Part shown: piece after piece, positions 1 to 9,413 of the stretch
How the letters are laid out: the number at the start of each line of letters is the position of its first letter
How positions within the stretch are numbered: the stretch's first letter is position 1
NCBI GenBank assembly: GCA_030374805.1
Contig: JARGSG010000224.1
Location: forward strand, 992,001-1,056,000
Source of the DNA: Gracilaria gracilis
Lineage: Eukaryota > Rhodophyta > Florideophyceae > Gracilariales > Gracilariaceae
Length of the DNA stretch: 64,000 bases
Reading direction: 5' to 3'
Notes under the pieces: generated by a model
What the model saw: the letters and a program-made list of their open reading frames with translations, nothing else
The model's database searches: none
Told to the model about the DNA's origin: nothing
Made by a program: the position numbers and the translations under genes

Positions 1-55
1 CTAGCTACATAGACTGATACAATGGACACAGAAAGGCTTCTGGTGTTCTCAAGCT

Positions 56-988
56 TCAAAGAGCTCCACGACTTTGTCTTGGTTTGACGTGTTTGGCGTT
101 TTGTTGTTGCATCTGGGTCGCTGTTGCGGCAGCGGCTTGTTCAAGTTGTTTCACCACCGGTGCGATCGCCTCATGAGCGGACACAATCACATGTTGGCTC
201 ACTCGATCCATATGCACCATGGCATTAGACGCCATGGAGTCAACTGAATCCTCTAGCTTTAAGAACGTGGGTCTTACAAACGCGGAGTAGAGTGCCGCGG
301 AATTAGCGGCCCGATTCTTGCTGAGCCACGATAACAATGCAAACGCAATCGTATTGTGAAACGGTGATGTTATGAAGGACGAAGATGAAAACACGGTTCG
401 AATGAACAGAGCGTCAAAGGTGAATAGTAGAGCAAAAATTATCCAGTAACTTTGCCAGTTCCTTAGCGATTGATCTGCATTGACGTCTCTTATACTCGCG
501 TTATTCACGTCAAATTCATCGGTATCACTGTCGTCGTCGAGAAGTTCCACAACGACACCGGACGAAGAAGAGCGCCCCTCCATGCATTTGACAGTGCCCC
601 AAGCTGGCGCCAAAACGCCCACGAAGAAGATGCCAACATACAACGCAGCATGAAGAAACATAAACATGGCCATTAGCAAAGTGGCACCCAGTACAATGTT
701 CCGCATCATCAAATCTGAAGATTCATCGGCCGGGTTGGTACGAACGTGGTGTTGATGACGGCCATGAGAGGATGGATGATTATGCCTTGAATGCATGGAA
801 GAATCTGCATCATCAAAAGGATTATAGGATGGCGACGGTTGAGATGTGCGACGGGAAGGCCTTCTGGCGGGGCGAGTGGGATTGGTTGTGGGTGCCTGGT
901 TCATGAGGTCTGACATATCCGGCAAAGGCATCCCGTTGGACGCAAGAGCATCCGTGAAGAACCGAAAACGAGATGTGCGTGTCCTCAT
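56..988 (-). CDS. REEP/HVA22 (TB2/DP1) family membrane protein
   Basis: 310 codons from the ATG at 988; the frame stays open 22 codons further upstream but has no ATG there. After a basic, Ser/Pro/His-rich cytosolic N-terminus comes a long hydrophobic hairpin (about residues 95-130), an acidic linker (about 145-160, DDDSDTDEFD), then the TB2/DP1/HVA22 signature: W-QSYWIIFALLFTFDALF and, after a second hydrophobic hairpin, RPTFLKLEDSVD (about 239-250). The latter matches the RPFFLKHE-type sequence that follows the hairpins in REEP5/Yop1. A C-terminal helix rich in Ala and Gln follows. Family members wedge into the ER membrane and shape tubules; I infer the same role. The extra N-terminal hairpin and acidic linker are longer than in typical ~190-residue members. 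It is head-to-head with the next gene. Confidence 0.8.
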   Translation of the reverse strand: MRTRTSRFRFFTDALASNGMPLPDMSDLMNQAPTTNPTRPARRPSRRTSQPSPSYNPFDDADSSMHSRHNHPSSHGRHQHHVRTNPADESSDLMMRNIVLGATLLMAMFMFLHAALYVGIFFVGVLAPAWGTVKCMEGRSSSSGVVVELLDDDSDTDEFDVNNASIRDVNADQSLRNWQSYWIIFALLFTFDALFIRTVFSSSSFITSPFHNTIAFALLSWLSKNRAANSAALYSAFVRPTFLKLEDSVDSMASNAMVHMDRVSQHVIVSAHEAIAPVVKQLEQAAAATATQMQQQNAKHVKPRQSRGAL

Positions 989-1579
989 AACGAAGCTTTT
1001 AAAACACAGCAAACTACTAGACGCGCTAGTTACCAACAAGCAGTGTGCAGCCAAGTTCGCAATGACAGCGTCCTAAAAAGAGTCTCGACGTTGAGCTCGC
1101 AAGTAAGGGGAGCGGCAAACAATAGGGGCCGGGTATGTCGTATGTCAAAGGAAGAGGAGGCGCAGGCAGTCAAAGAAGCGATGCAATCAACGCGTCCTCA
1201 ACCAGAACAGAGAAGGACCGTCAATGGTGGGCGTGAAAGCGTAGCTCGCCGGTAGCTCCCACCGCGCTGCCGAGGATGAGTGTACACTGCAATTCGACGT
1301 AACGGTGGCGATCATTCATTTGGCACCTTCGCCAAACGGTCCAGGCACGCTTGCGCCTCATGACGTCACTACCACGTGGCATTGCTGCATCACTCCCGCC
1401 AATCAGCACCACCCGATTGGAAGTGTGTCGATCTCCCTATCTATCTTGAGTTGCGCTTCTCTTCATTCCACCATCTGCAAACCATTTTGTACCAGGGGTA
1501 GTACAAAAGTGTACATATCTCGGTTCCCATGTCCCGCCCGTCACCGTGCCCTCCATCGTCGTCAACTGCAGCCGCCACC
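989..1579. promoter_or_regulatory. Shared divergent promoter region
   Basis: The ~590 bp between the REEP-like gene (-) and the small gene at 1580 (+) holds a perfect CRE-type palindrome TGACGTCA (1361-1368), a G-box CACGTG (1373-1378), a CCAAT box (1399-1403) and an inverted one, ATTGG (1416-1420). No convincing TATA box is seen. The clustering of palindromic bZIP-type sites and CCAAT boxes between two divergent starts suggests a bidirectional promoter. This is inference from motifs only. Confidence 0.4.
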
Positions 1580-2008
1580 ATGGAACCCGCAGCCCCCCAA
1601 CCTGCCCCAGCGCCCTCTACGCAACTGCGCGTGCTACCGAACACCGCGCTACACGCCGCCCGGCTCAAGCGACTTCCGGATCAAGTTCCTTCTCTCACCG
1701 CCTCAACACAGCACGTCATGCGTTTCGTCGGCGCAAATGTATCCGCAATGAATCAAAGGATTTTACGACTTGTGCCGCCCAAACGTGCTCCTGTGTCCAC
1801 ACTGGCTCTCAATGATGCATCCAACCAGGCTAGCCCCAGCTATTATGGCGGCAGCTCTTCTGCATATGAACGTCGGTACAAACGCTATGTGGACGTTGCT
1901 GCCACTTCGGAGAATGTTCGACCAAGCACGCCAGTGTTTTCTGGCAGTGATTCTTCGAAACATGCCGCACGTCTTCTCAAGTTGCATGATCGTGCCGCTG
2001 CGGCCTAA
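1580..2008 (+). CDS. Small basic protein of unknown function
   Basis: 142 codons from the ATG at 1580, which sits in a perfect GCCGCCACCATGG start context. An ATG 51 bp upstream (1529) in the same frame is weaker. The protein is Ala/Pro/Ser-rich at the N-terminus, basic overall (RLKRLP, PPKRAP, YERRYKRY) and ends HAARLLKLHDRAAAA, which resembles an earlier segment (HAARLKRL), a possible short internal repeat. No signal peptide, membrane segment or known domain is recognised. It is divergent from the REEP-like gene and convergent with PEX11, 120 bp away. The strong start context and tight spacing support a real gene. Confidence 0.55.
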   Translation: MEPAAPQPAPAPSTQLRVLPNTALHAARLKRLPDQVPSLTASTQHVMRFVGANVSAMNQRILRLVPPKRAPVSTLALNDASNQASPSYYGGSSSAYERRYKRYVDVAATSENVRPSTPVFSGSDSSKHAARLLKLHDRAAAA

Positions 2009-2128
2009 CGCATTCAAGATTACCGCGTAGCGTTTAATGTTGCTACCCCACAAGTAAACAGTTGTCCTCTACACACAAGTTGTCAATAACGCATATTTTC
2101 TACATTTGGTTTCGTTTCCATTCTAGCG

Positions 2129-2926
2129 TCACTCACTGTTCGGTTCTATCACTTCGTCAACCGGCCAAGTCTGCCAACATCCAACAGCACTACTCACAAC
2201 GCCACATCCCCCAACCAGCGCCGTGTGCAGTCCTCCTTGTGTGCTAAGACTACACGAAACCACTAAGTCCGAAAGTTGTTTGGTACAAGCCACCATGGCA
2301 CAGCGCTGCAATCTCATCAACGCCCCCATCTCCTTGCCAGCCGCATGTCGCGTACTATCTTCAAGAGCCTCATCTATTCCCTCGCCATCCTGTTGCTGGT
2401 TCTCTGTTTTCAAGAGAAGTTCGCGTGTGATTCGGTGACGACGTCGAATCTCCATCAGCGTTACTACCGTGCTGAACAATCCGCTCATCACAGAAAGCAT
2501 CCAAAAACGAGCGGCCCTTCTTGAAGCCTTCGAGGCATCGCGTTTTATCACCCCCGTTTTGCACAAAAACGTAACGTTGTCACATAAATAGTATGCAAAC
2601 AGAGCCAAATCTGATATCAAGTTACTTATTTCGACGCTTGAGTTCGGAATTCTCATCAGGTCATGACGACGCTTCACGTAAACCGACGTCCATTTGAGCA
2701 AACGACTGATCTGCCTTGACGTTGCCATGGCTGATTCTACAGCCATCAGCGCGGACCCTGACCCTGAAGTTGTGGCCGTATTGCCGCCCGCTTGTTTCAC
2801 ACCGCGAAGCAGTTTGCACACATATTGTACCAACCTGAAAAGCTTATCTCGTCCTTCGGAATTGGACAGCGCGCGGTGCCAAGTGTCAATGACGAGTGGG
2901 GAGCATGGAACTCGCTCAAGCGACAT
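2129..2926 (-). CDS. PEX11: Peroxisomal membrane biogenesis protein PEX11
   Basis: 265 codons, ATG at 2926, stop TGA. The N-terminus has the PEX11 hallmark: DTWHRALSNSEGRDKLFRLV followed by QYVCKLL (about residues 14-40), the amphipathic helix that remodels the peroxisomal membrane. A second conserved block, SRQISRLLKWTSVYVKRRHDL, follows at about 70-90. Further hydrophobic segments include LISDLALFAYYLCDNVTFL and a C-terminal stretch LVGGCGVVSSAVGCWQTW, as in other family members of 230-270 residues. The family drives peroxisome elongation and proliferation. One uninterrupted exon, convergent with the gene at 1580. Confidence 0.88.
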   Translation of the reverse strand: MSLERVPCSPLVIDTWHRALSNSEGRDKLFRLVQYVCKLLRGVKQAGGNTATTSGSGSALMAVESAMATSRQISRLLKWTSVYVKRRHDLMRIPNSSVEISNLISDLALFAYYLCDNVTFLCKTGVIKRDASKASRRAARFWMLSVMSGLFSTVVTLMEIRRRHRITRELLLKTENQQQDGEGIDEALEDSTRHAAGKEMGALMRLQRCAMVACTKQLSDLVVSCSLSTQGGLHTALVGGCGVVSSAVGCWQTWPVDEVIEPNSE

Positions 2927-3333
2927 GATGATGAAGATGATGCTGTTGTGCGAGGGGATGCTCTAGAGTCTAGTTTGGGAAAGGTCGCATGCAGAATGCT
3001 ATGGATGACGATGAGCGTTTAGAGTCGTCGACGCATAGAAACGCAACCGCGAGTCGTTTATGAAGAGGGGCGTGGCGTGGCAGTGGTGGTGAACGGCTAT
3101 CTTGCAACTGGAACGAACAAAACAGCGCCAAAAAAAGAGGCGGAGCGCTTTGAAATGGCTACGTAACGGCTACAATGGCAGATACGAAGGTAAGAGCACC
3201 TCTATCAGTGAAGCCAAATAGCTAAATATCTATAATTTTAGCTTTGGCGCTCAAAATGGCGTGCGCTGGGTAGCAACTGCGTCTGATATAAAATCGATGC
3301 AACTTGGATACATATCTGGAAAAAGAGACTATT
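2927..3333. other. Intergenic, no supported gene
   Basis: Upstream region of PEX11 and downstream of the ECM29-like remnant. I see short poly-A runs and a TATAAA-like string near 3288-3293, but no open frame of convincing length or family. Confidence 0.4.
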
Positions 3334-4160
3334 TCAATCACCTGGAAGAACAGTTAAAAACGCCTTACCACTTTGAGACATGAGCTGAACATCTACCCTT
3401 GGTACTGTGTCACACAACGCGTTGGCCAGGTCCCCAAGCGTGGCTGCAGCGCTTCTCTTTACGTTGTACTGGGCAAAGGTACATAGACGTTTCTCACATA
3501 GGTAAAGGCATAAACGAAGCCCAAGTGCTAGCGCACCTTCATTCCAGACATATTTCCAGTTGTTGCTGGCATCTCCCGCGTCATCGTCTGTCTCACGTCG
3601 TCCCAAGTATGCCAACGGCAGTATTGAGATCGCATGCTGCTGAGCAATATCGGGAGCCATTCGCCACAAACCAGCAGCCAGCGATGATACAAGCGCACGA
3701 TCCTGATGATCTTCCGATGTAGCCTACTTGCTAATTTGTTGCCAATACTGCCCAACTCCATTGACGCGGCGCAGCGTTGATGTTCTATTAGCCGCGTTGC
3801 ACCATGTCTTTCGAAGCATAGCCTTGCGTTCCATACCTGCAGCTCGTGCCGCTATAGACAGACGCTTTGCAGCTCACGGTTCCATGACCACCCCTCTGGT
3901 TAGCAGAACGCTCTACATCAGCCTTACTGTCGCTGAGCGTGTCGGACTTTCAACTCCTATCAGAACTAATCAGGCTAGTTCCGAAACTGCCCCAGAGGCG
4001 ATCGTCTCGTCAACTTGCCCCACCAGCCGTTTAAGTGATTCGACCAGCCGTTTAAGTGATTCGATTAAAGCGGAAGATGACATATCTGAAGCAGTGACCC
4101 GAGCGTTCTGCAACTCTCCTCCGATGATGCCACACGATACTCCATGTAGTTCAAGATTTG
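3334..4160 (-). pseudogene. Fragment of ECM29-like proteasome adaptor
   Basis: The best-conserved part (about 3334-3710, minus) reads as a HEAT-repeat segment of the proteasome-associated scaffold ECM29: MAPDIAQQHAISILPLAYLG, then NNWKYVWNEGA and a final helix pair ending in NALCDTVP. This matches the ECM29 block with RYAPDV...LPLAFLG...LWTEVWQEN. Upstream on the same strand the frame changes and stops intervene; a stretch ESLKRLVESLKRLVGQVDE at about 4010-4065 contains an exact 21-bp tandem duplication (4022-4042/4043-4063). ECM29 proteins are ~1800 residues, so this is a small C-terminal remnant, a pseudogene or dispersed exon. A GT-type donor follows the conserved block, so an exon of an intron-containing copy is possible. 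Family call moderate. Confidence 0.5.
4022..4063. repeat. 21-bp tandem duplication
   Basis: Two exact adjacent copies of a 21-bp unit beginning ACCAGCCGTTTAAG. The unit is a multiple of three, so it duplicates seven residues within the ECM29-like remnant. Confidence 0.85.
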
Positions 4161-4517
4161 CGGTTTGAGCTCTGTCGCTACCAAAGAAAGAAAATGTTTG
4201 TTGTCCTCGTGAGGGAGAGTTCTTGTCCCTGGGTACAACTAGGACACAACAAACGCGTCAAGAAGAGGGAGAAGAGAGAGAATGCTTGCATCTGTTTGCG
4301 AATGCAGTATTTTCTGAAGAAGAAAGAAGATTTAACTTTCATTCGCACATTCGTGCATTCCAATTGCCTCGTGGGAGATGTATGCATCACGAATAGCAAA
4401 ACGGATATCTACACTTGTCTTCTCTCCGAGAATTCCAAAAGTCTAAAGTTTGGGCTCTCAATTATCAACCAGAGTTAATTCCACTGCACTCATCGGTACT
4501 GACACTGGGAGGATTGG

Positions 4518-4524
4518 TATAAAA
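4518..4524 (+). promoter_or_regulatory. TATA box of the coiled-coil gene
   Basis: TATAAAA followed by GGCGGC, ~96 bp before the ATG at 4620. It is the clearest core-promoter element in the island and fits a short 5' UTR. The flanking 4171-4617 otherwise holds nothing I recognise. Confidence 0.5.
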
Positions 4525-4619
4525 GGCGGCACCGTCTTCCTGGTGTCGCCTTTTCCTCTTCCGCCGCCCGCCATAGGTCATTATCCATTTCTCTAACGTT
4601 CCGAATAGCACGACCTAAC

Positions 4620-4985
4620 ATGATTGGACTTTTGATTAACCTTACCCTGCTTGTCGTAGCGGGCACGACATGCAGAAAAGCCGGAAAAGAAGGCGTTCAA
4701 GTGAAAAAGCTGAAAGAGGAGGTGGAGGAGGCAGAGGGAGAGTTGTCAGCTCTCACAATTCAATTCCATGACTTATGTCATGAAGAAAAGAAGAAAGTTG
4801 AGGAAACAGATAGGGAGGGGAAGAAAAAGTTAGAGGCGTTGCAGGAGAAAAGGGCTATGATGGAGCGCATTCTAGGGCTGCAGTTAGAAGAGCTTCAGAA
4901 AGAGCTCACGAGTATGAAGCAGCTCGATCCTAAAGCCTTTAACTTTCTCGAAAATGAACTTCATCACTCTTCGAAAAGATTGTAA
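4620..4985 (+). CDS. Small signal-anchored coiled-coil protein
   Basis: 121 codons, ATG at 4620, stop TAA. Residues 1-17 form a hydrophobic signal or anchor segment (MIGLLINLTLLVVAGTT); residues ~25-105 are a continuous charged heptad coiled coil rich in Glu and Lys (VKKLKEEVEEAEGELSAL). No enzymatic domain. A TATA box lies ~100 bp upstream. Its 3' end overlaps the 3' end of the NB-ARC-WD40 gene by 22 bp on the opposite strand, so transcripts of the two genes should be complementary at their ends. Function unknown; the overlap makes a regulatory or functional link worth testing but proves none. Confidence 0.6.
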   Translation: MIGLLINLTLLVVAGTTCRKAGKEGVQVKKLKEEVEEAEGELSALTIQFHDLCHEEKKKVEETDREGKKKLEALQEKRAMMERILGLQLEELQKELTSMKQLDPKAFNFLENELHHSSKRL

Positions 4986-7900
4986 CTTGCGATATTTCCA
5001 TTGTGTTCGCCGGTGACAATGATTGTGGACCCGTCCACTGAGGCGGACGCAATCGTGTTCACTATGCTTCCCACCGACACGGCCAGCAACTCTTTGATGC
5101 AGAGCAAATCAGCACCTCCACCGCTCACCCGCCAGACGCGCACAAAGCAGTCACCCCCTGCCGATAAGAAAAGCGGCCTGCCATCTACAGCTGCGATGTC
5201 GCTTATGAACTTGCCGTTGTGTGGTTTCAAACACTTCGCCGGCCGGCCGCCGATGCCGCGCCATGCGTATAGAGCGTTGTCAGTTCCGCATGCGGCAGTA
5301 ATTGCATCTTTCCCACCACTTACCACCACAGTTTTCATCCATGTCTCATCTTCAAAGAAAACGCGCTTGTAGCTTTCGGGATCCCACCAGCAAATCCTGC
5401 CATCTCTGCCAGCAGTCACAACTTGTGTCATATCCTGCGCAACCGCCACTGACTCTACATAATCTTCATGCGCATCTCTGTCCCTACAAAGAACCGATCC
5501 TTTCACTGCATCCCGGAACTCTATAATTCCACCGCTGAAGCCAATCACAACCGTCCGCCCATCTTCCCCCCCAGAGGCGACGCTGGTCATAGAAGGATTT
5601 TGGAGTGACCAGACTTCCTTGCCGTGCTCTCGTAGACTCCACGCCCACAGCATGCCTTCGAGGCCGCCGCTGAGAACCACATTGTTCGCCACAGCAACGC
5701 CGACTACGACGACACCACCTGACCCAACTTCGCGGTGCCAGCGCTCACGGCTCGTTTTGATGTCCCAGACAGTCAACATGCGATTTGCGTCAACAGCTAC
5801 CATGACAGCGTCCTCTCCGCGACATCCTTTGCCGATGTCAACGTACTTCACACCCGCAGGCAGGGAAAGAAACTGGCGATCTGGTGTAGGCGCGTGTGTC
5901 TCCCACCATATGACCGCTCCGCCATTATCTATCGACACGGTATATTCACCCGAGACATCAGATTCGACTTTGCGCACCGAAGTCGAGTGCGCACTGCGCT
6001 CTGTGCGCACCGAGTGAGACTCGCCATTCCAGGCCCACCATTGCATCGTGCCATCAGAACTTCCAGATACGACAAAACGCCCATCGGCAGACAGTGCGAC
6101 ATACACTTCACGAGAATAGGGTCCTACTTCGTCTACCACCCACTCCATTACGTGCGTCAGCCCGTTCCAACCCCGAATCCTTCCGTCCTCACCACCTGTG
6201 ACAGCACGACTCCCCTCCCGACTAAGTGCTGCGTCCGTGATAATCCTCTTGCCATGCGCCCTGCGTTCGGTGTGGACCATTTCCAACGTCTCTCCGCTCC
6301 ACCAACGCAGTGTTTTGTCTGCTTTTCCTGTGACTATAGTGCTGCAGTCAGCGCTCACCGCCACTGCAGTTATCGATGAGAAAAAACCGTATCCATCACC
6401 TTGACCGGGGTCTCTGTCGGAAATTACATCCTCTCCAGTCTCTCCGTTCAGAACGGAAAGCATACCTTCTTCTGTGCTAACAATCAGCCTTTCACCGCTA
6501 TGTGTCCAAAGGAGGATGTTTGGCTTTCCATTGTTGAAGATACCGGTATTCTGGTGCCCCCACAATCGTTTGCCGGTGCTCAGCTCAGCAGCGAATAGAT
6601 TGCCTGTTTCTGTTACTACAGCGATCTTTCCGGCTGCAACGCAAATCGAAGCACAAGACACGTCGAAGGCCGAGAGGTCGGAATACATTGTTCGCCGCCT
6701 ATTCACGTCGATGCATGCGATCTGTTTGCTTTCAGCCGAGAAAGAGTAGACCATTTTGTTTTCCCAATCGACGCTGAGACACAATGGCGTATGATCCGTT
6801 CGCATCTCCACACGCCTTGGACCCGAGGGTGCAGTCCAAATTGGAGCTCTCGGCAGAAGCCATGGAAGGCGCGTTTGTTGCTTGCAGGATTGTAGGAATC
6901 GTGCTACTATCCACGATGACGAGTGATCGAAAAGTCTTCCATGCGCCTGGGTTGGTAACTCACGTGGGTTTGCCTGGAGGAATGGCAACATATCGCTAAC
7001 GGCGTAGTGAAGCAGCCTGAGGTCTCCTGCTATGGAGTGTTTGAGATCATTATCCGATCTCTCGCGGTGTTCATCTTGCGCAACTGCCAGAACAAATTCG
7101 AAGTCTTGAAGGATAGCAAAGACATTTCCATTCCGGAGCCTGTACAGAGTCCATCCTGCATGTGATAAAACTCCACAAAGCTCCGCAAGTAGTTTGCCTT
7201 TGGCCAGCAGCCGACAGAGGTTATCCATAATATAATCCGCATCATCAGAAAAGTTACCTTCCCACCAAATTCGGGTTCGCTCTTTAACCGCGGCTTCACT
7301 ACCGAACCCCGCAGAATCGAGCTCGTCGATCGCCGAGAGAACACCATCAAGATGATCTTGATGTTCTGCTTGGATCGTGTCAAACGAAAGGAATGAAAGA
7401 AGAAATTCACGGTGAATTCGATCAGATATATCGCGCGACTTCTCCTCACAGAACTGCAGAACGAGGTCATGCAGTCCGATTGTCCTTCTTCCCGTCTTCT
7501 CGTCGTGCCCTTGCGTGACAAGGTTGAGGTCGACAACGGTTTCAACGACCTCCTCGACTTCGGATAAATGAAGACCCGGCCACAGCTTCTCCAGCACTGT
7601 GAGCGGTACTTTGGATTTCTTATGAAGAACACAGAGGCGATTGAAGACAGAGGTGCATGAGAAAGGACTTCGAGATCTCTTTCTGCAGTACTCCTCAATC
7701 ATTTCGTCTGCGAAGTCGAGGCTACTACTTATTGCTGCGTTCATACTACCATATTGAGCAAGAGAGGTGTCAGTGACACTTCTGGAATGCGATGAAAGGC
7801 TTCTCTCGTATTCGACGAGAAGGGATGATAAAGGTTGTGTACCTCTCCGTCTCTTCCGAATAGCACGACCGGCGACGCCAAGAGTCAGCGGGAAGCCGGC

Positions 7901-9172
7901 GCAATGCACCAGAATCCTGACAATATTTTCATTGCAGTCTGGAGAAATGCGTGCCTCATCTAACTCAGCGTATCCGAGAAGTATTGAACGGGACTGATGC
8001 CCCTGCGGGTCCAGAGACGTGAAATGGATTGGATTTGCAGTGGCTACTTGCGCGATTTCACTATCTCTGGTGGTGAAGATGATATGGCTTTGGGGGGCGC
8101 AGGAAAGAAGCTCCTTGAGGTCTGCGACGTAGCCGATCCTGGACCTGGTGTTCGCCCACAGGTCGTCAATAAGAAACAATGCATTCCTCCCTGCAAACCA
8201 TTCTGCTGTGAGTGAAATAGCATGAGTGACGGAGTCAGCAGAGAGAACTATCGAAGATTTGTGAATCCCACCTGATCTGCGGACAACGTGAGCAAGCTTT
8301 CCGATCACATCAGAATCACCCGCATCCTTTCCTAGCGTGATGAAGTAGATACCATCAGGGAACCACCCCGCAACGTCACGGTCGCGCCCGAGGGTAATGT
8401 GGTGCCCGAGAGCAATGATGGCTGTCGTCTTCCCAAGCCCAGGCATGCCCACAATGGCGGCGGAATTGCCACCTTCACCATTCTCAAGTACCATATTACG
8501 GATAGTGCTCATGAGCGATTCCTCCATCGAGCGCGATGACTCTAACGCAGTCGAAGAGGTAAATGACATAAATACAGGGTTGTGAAACGACGGAAGAGTG
8601 GAAGTATCGCCATTGAATATATCCTCCACGACCACCGCCACAGAGCCTAACGCTTCGCGTAATCTCTCTACAGTCATCTCAGCTGTATACTCAGCGGTGA
8701 CAAGATTGTTTATGAGAGCCTTGATGGCGTTGCTCGCCTTGTGGCTGAGGGACTGTATTTCGTCCACGACAGTGGTGATGCGCTTTACACTGGTTACGAC
8801 GCTTAGCGCTGGCTTCCGTCGCAGAGGACCTCGAGTAAGGGCTGCTGCGATTTGAAGTTTCCCGTCCAGCAGACGTTTTGCGAGTTCATTTGCGCGACGA
8901 AGCTCATCTTCGATGGTACGCCTCATACGATCTGTGGATGAAGCAAGTTCGGGAGAGAGGATCCTCCGGCCACCATTGCGACTTGGAGACGTTTGATAAT
9001 TGTCGAACGCAGAAAGATACTCCTTGCAATCGGTGAGTTGTTTGAGCGATTCTTGAAAGGAGGGGTACACTTCCTTTGAAAGACGGTACCGTGCACAGAG
9101 TGAGTTGATGCGCGTAAGGGCTATATCGAGCAGACCAACAACGCCACCTAAGATCCCAAAAGGCTCGGCCAT
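4964..9172 (-). CDS. NB-ARC-WD40 NLR-type receptor/ATPase
   Basis: 1402 codons in one intact exon, ATG at 9172, stop TGA. N-terminal helical domain (about 1-190) begins MAEPFGILGGVVGLLDIAL, like the helical N-terminal domains of fungal NLR-like proteins. The NB-ARC core follows: P-loop GMPGLGKTT (242-250), Walker B LFLIDDLW (333-340), sensor IIFTTRD (364-370), GLPL-type CAGFPLTL (425-432) and an MHD-like LHD (567-569) after a winged-helix region. From ~790 to 1402 a WD40 propeller array shows repeated units such as VVSGSSDGTMQWW, AVTGGEDGRIRGW and VVTAGRDGRICWW. The order helical domain-NB-ARC-WD40 is that of APAF-1-like signal-transducing STAND ATPases, which oligomerise on ligand binding. 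All nucleotide-binding motifs are present, so I expect an active switch. Ligand and downstream partner unknown. A MULE is inserted 241 bp upstream of the ATG, in the likely promoter. Confidence 0.9.
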   Translation of the reverse strand: MAEPFGILGGVVGLLDIALTRINSLCARYRLSKEVYPSFQESLKQLTDCKEYLSAFDNYQTSPSRNGGRRILSPELASSTDRMRRTIEDELRRANELAKRLLDGKLQIAAALTRGPLRRKPALSVVTSVKRITTVVDEIQSLSHKASNAIKALINNLVTAEYTAEMTVERLREALGSVAVVVEDIFNGDTSTLPSFHNPVFMSFTSSTALESSRSMEESLMSTIRNMVLENGEGGNSAAIVGMPGLGKTTAIIALGHHITLGRDRDVAGWFPDGIYFITLGKDAGDSDVIGKLAHVVRRSGGIHKSSIVLSADSVTHAISLTAEWFAGRNALFLIDDLWANTRSRIGYVADLKELLSCAPQSHIIFTTRDSEIAQVATANPIHFTSLDPQGHQSRSILLGYAELDEARISPDCNENIVRILVHCAGFPLTLGVAGRAIRKRRRGTQPLSSLLVEYERSLSSHSRSVTDTSLAQYGSMNAAISSSLDFADEMIEEYCRKRSRSPFSCTSVFNRLCVLHKKSKVPLTVLEKLWPGLHLSEVEEVVETVVDLNLVTQGHDEKTGRRTIGLHDLVLQFCEEKSRDISDRIHREFLLSFLSFDTIQAEHQDHLDGVLSAIDELDSAGFGSEAAVKERTRIWWEGNFSDDADYIMDNLCRLLAKGKLLAELCGVLSHAGWTLYRLRNGNVFAILQDFEFVLAVAQDEHRERSDNDLKHSIAGDLRLLHYAVSDMLPFLQANPRELPTQAHGRLFDHSSSWIVARFLQSCKQQTRLPWLLPRAPIWTAPSGPRRVEMRTDHTPLCLSVDWENKMVYSFSAESKQIACIDVNRRRTMYSDLSAFDVSCASICVAAGKIAVVTETGNLFAAELSTGKRLWGHQNTGIFNNGKPNILLWTHSGERLIVSTEEGMLSVLNGETGEDVISDRDPGQGDGYGFFSSITAVAVSADCSTIVTGKADKTLRWWSGETLEMVHTERRAHGKRIITDAALSREGSRAVTGGEDGRIRGWNGLTHVMEWVVDEVGPYSREVYVALSADGRFVVSGSSDGTMQWWAWNGESHSVRTERSAHSTSVRKVESDVSGEYTVSIDNGGAVIWWETHAPTPDRQFLSLPAGVKYVDIGKGCRGEDAVMVAVDANRMLTVWDIKTSRERWHREVGSGGVVVVGVAVANNVVLSGGLEGMLWAWSLREHGKEVWSLQNPSMTSVASGGEDGRTVVIGFSGGIIEFRDAVKGSVLCRDRDAHEDYVESVAVAQDMTQVVTAGRDGRICWWDPESYKRVFFEDETWMKTVVVSGGKDAITAACGTDNALYAWRGIGGRPAKCLKPHNGKFISDIAAVDGRPLFLSAGGDCFVRVWRVSGGGADLLCIKELLAVSVGSIVNTIASASVDGSTIIVTGEHNGNIASYNLFEE

Positions 9173-9405
9173 GTAGGGAAGAAAATGGTGCAGAATGAGC
9201 GATGGCCAGAGTAAAGTCGGGGTGTCACCCGAGGCCAGGAGCGAACGCTAGGCACTTGGGCAACAGACGGCGGGCATTCAGCGAGAAAGTAGAGCACTTC
9301 AGGGAGCTATTAGGATAGCTTCGTACCATGCTACGACTAACCACAGTGGTCGTCGACAGTAAACGAGGTGTTTCTAGCTTCTGAGAAAGGAAGCTGAGAT
9401 ATCCT

Positions 9406-9413
9406 CATGCACC
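9406..9413. repeat. Left 8-bp target-site duplication of the MULE
   Basis: CATGCACC directly before the left inverted repeat, repeated exactly at 17340-17347 after the right one. 8-11 bp duplications are the rule for Mutator-like elements. Confidence 0.8.

Noticed and set aside
3175-3286. Tiny two-exon gene (ATG, GTAAG donor at 3190, TTTTAG acceptor at 3241)
   Set aside because: The spliced product would be only 19 residues with no homology. Splice-like sites this close occur by chance.
3728-4168. 146-codon plus-strand ORF
   Set aside because: It opposes the ECM29-like remnant and has no recognisable protein pattern; part comes from the 21-bp duplication.
5001-6400. Plus-strand open frames opposite the WD40 region
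   Set aside because: They are chance frames on the complement of a well-conserved coding sequence.
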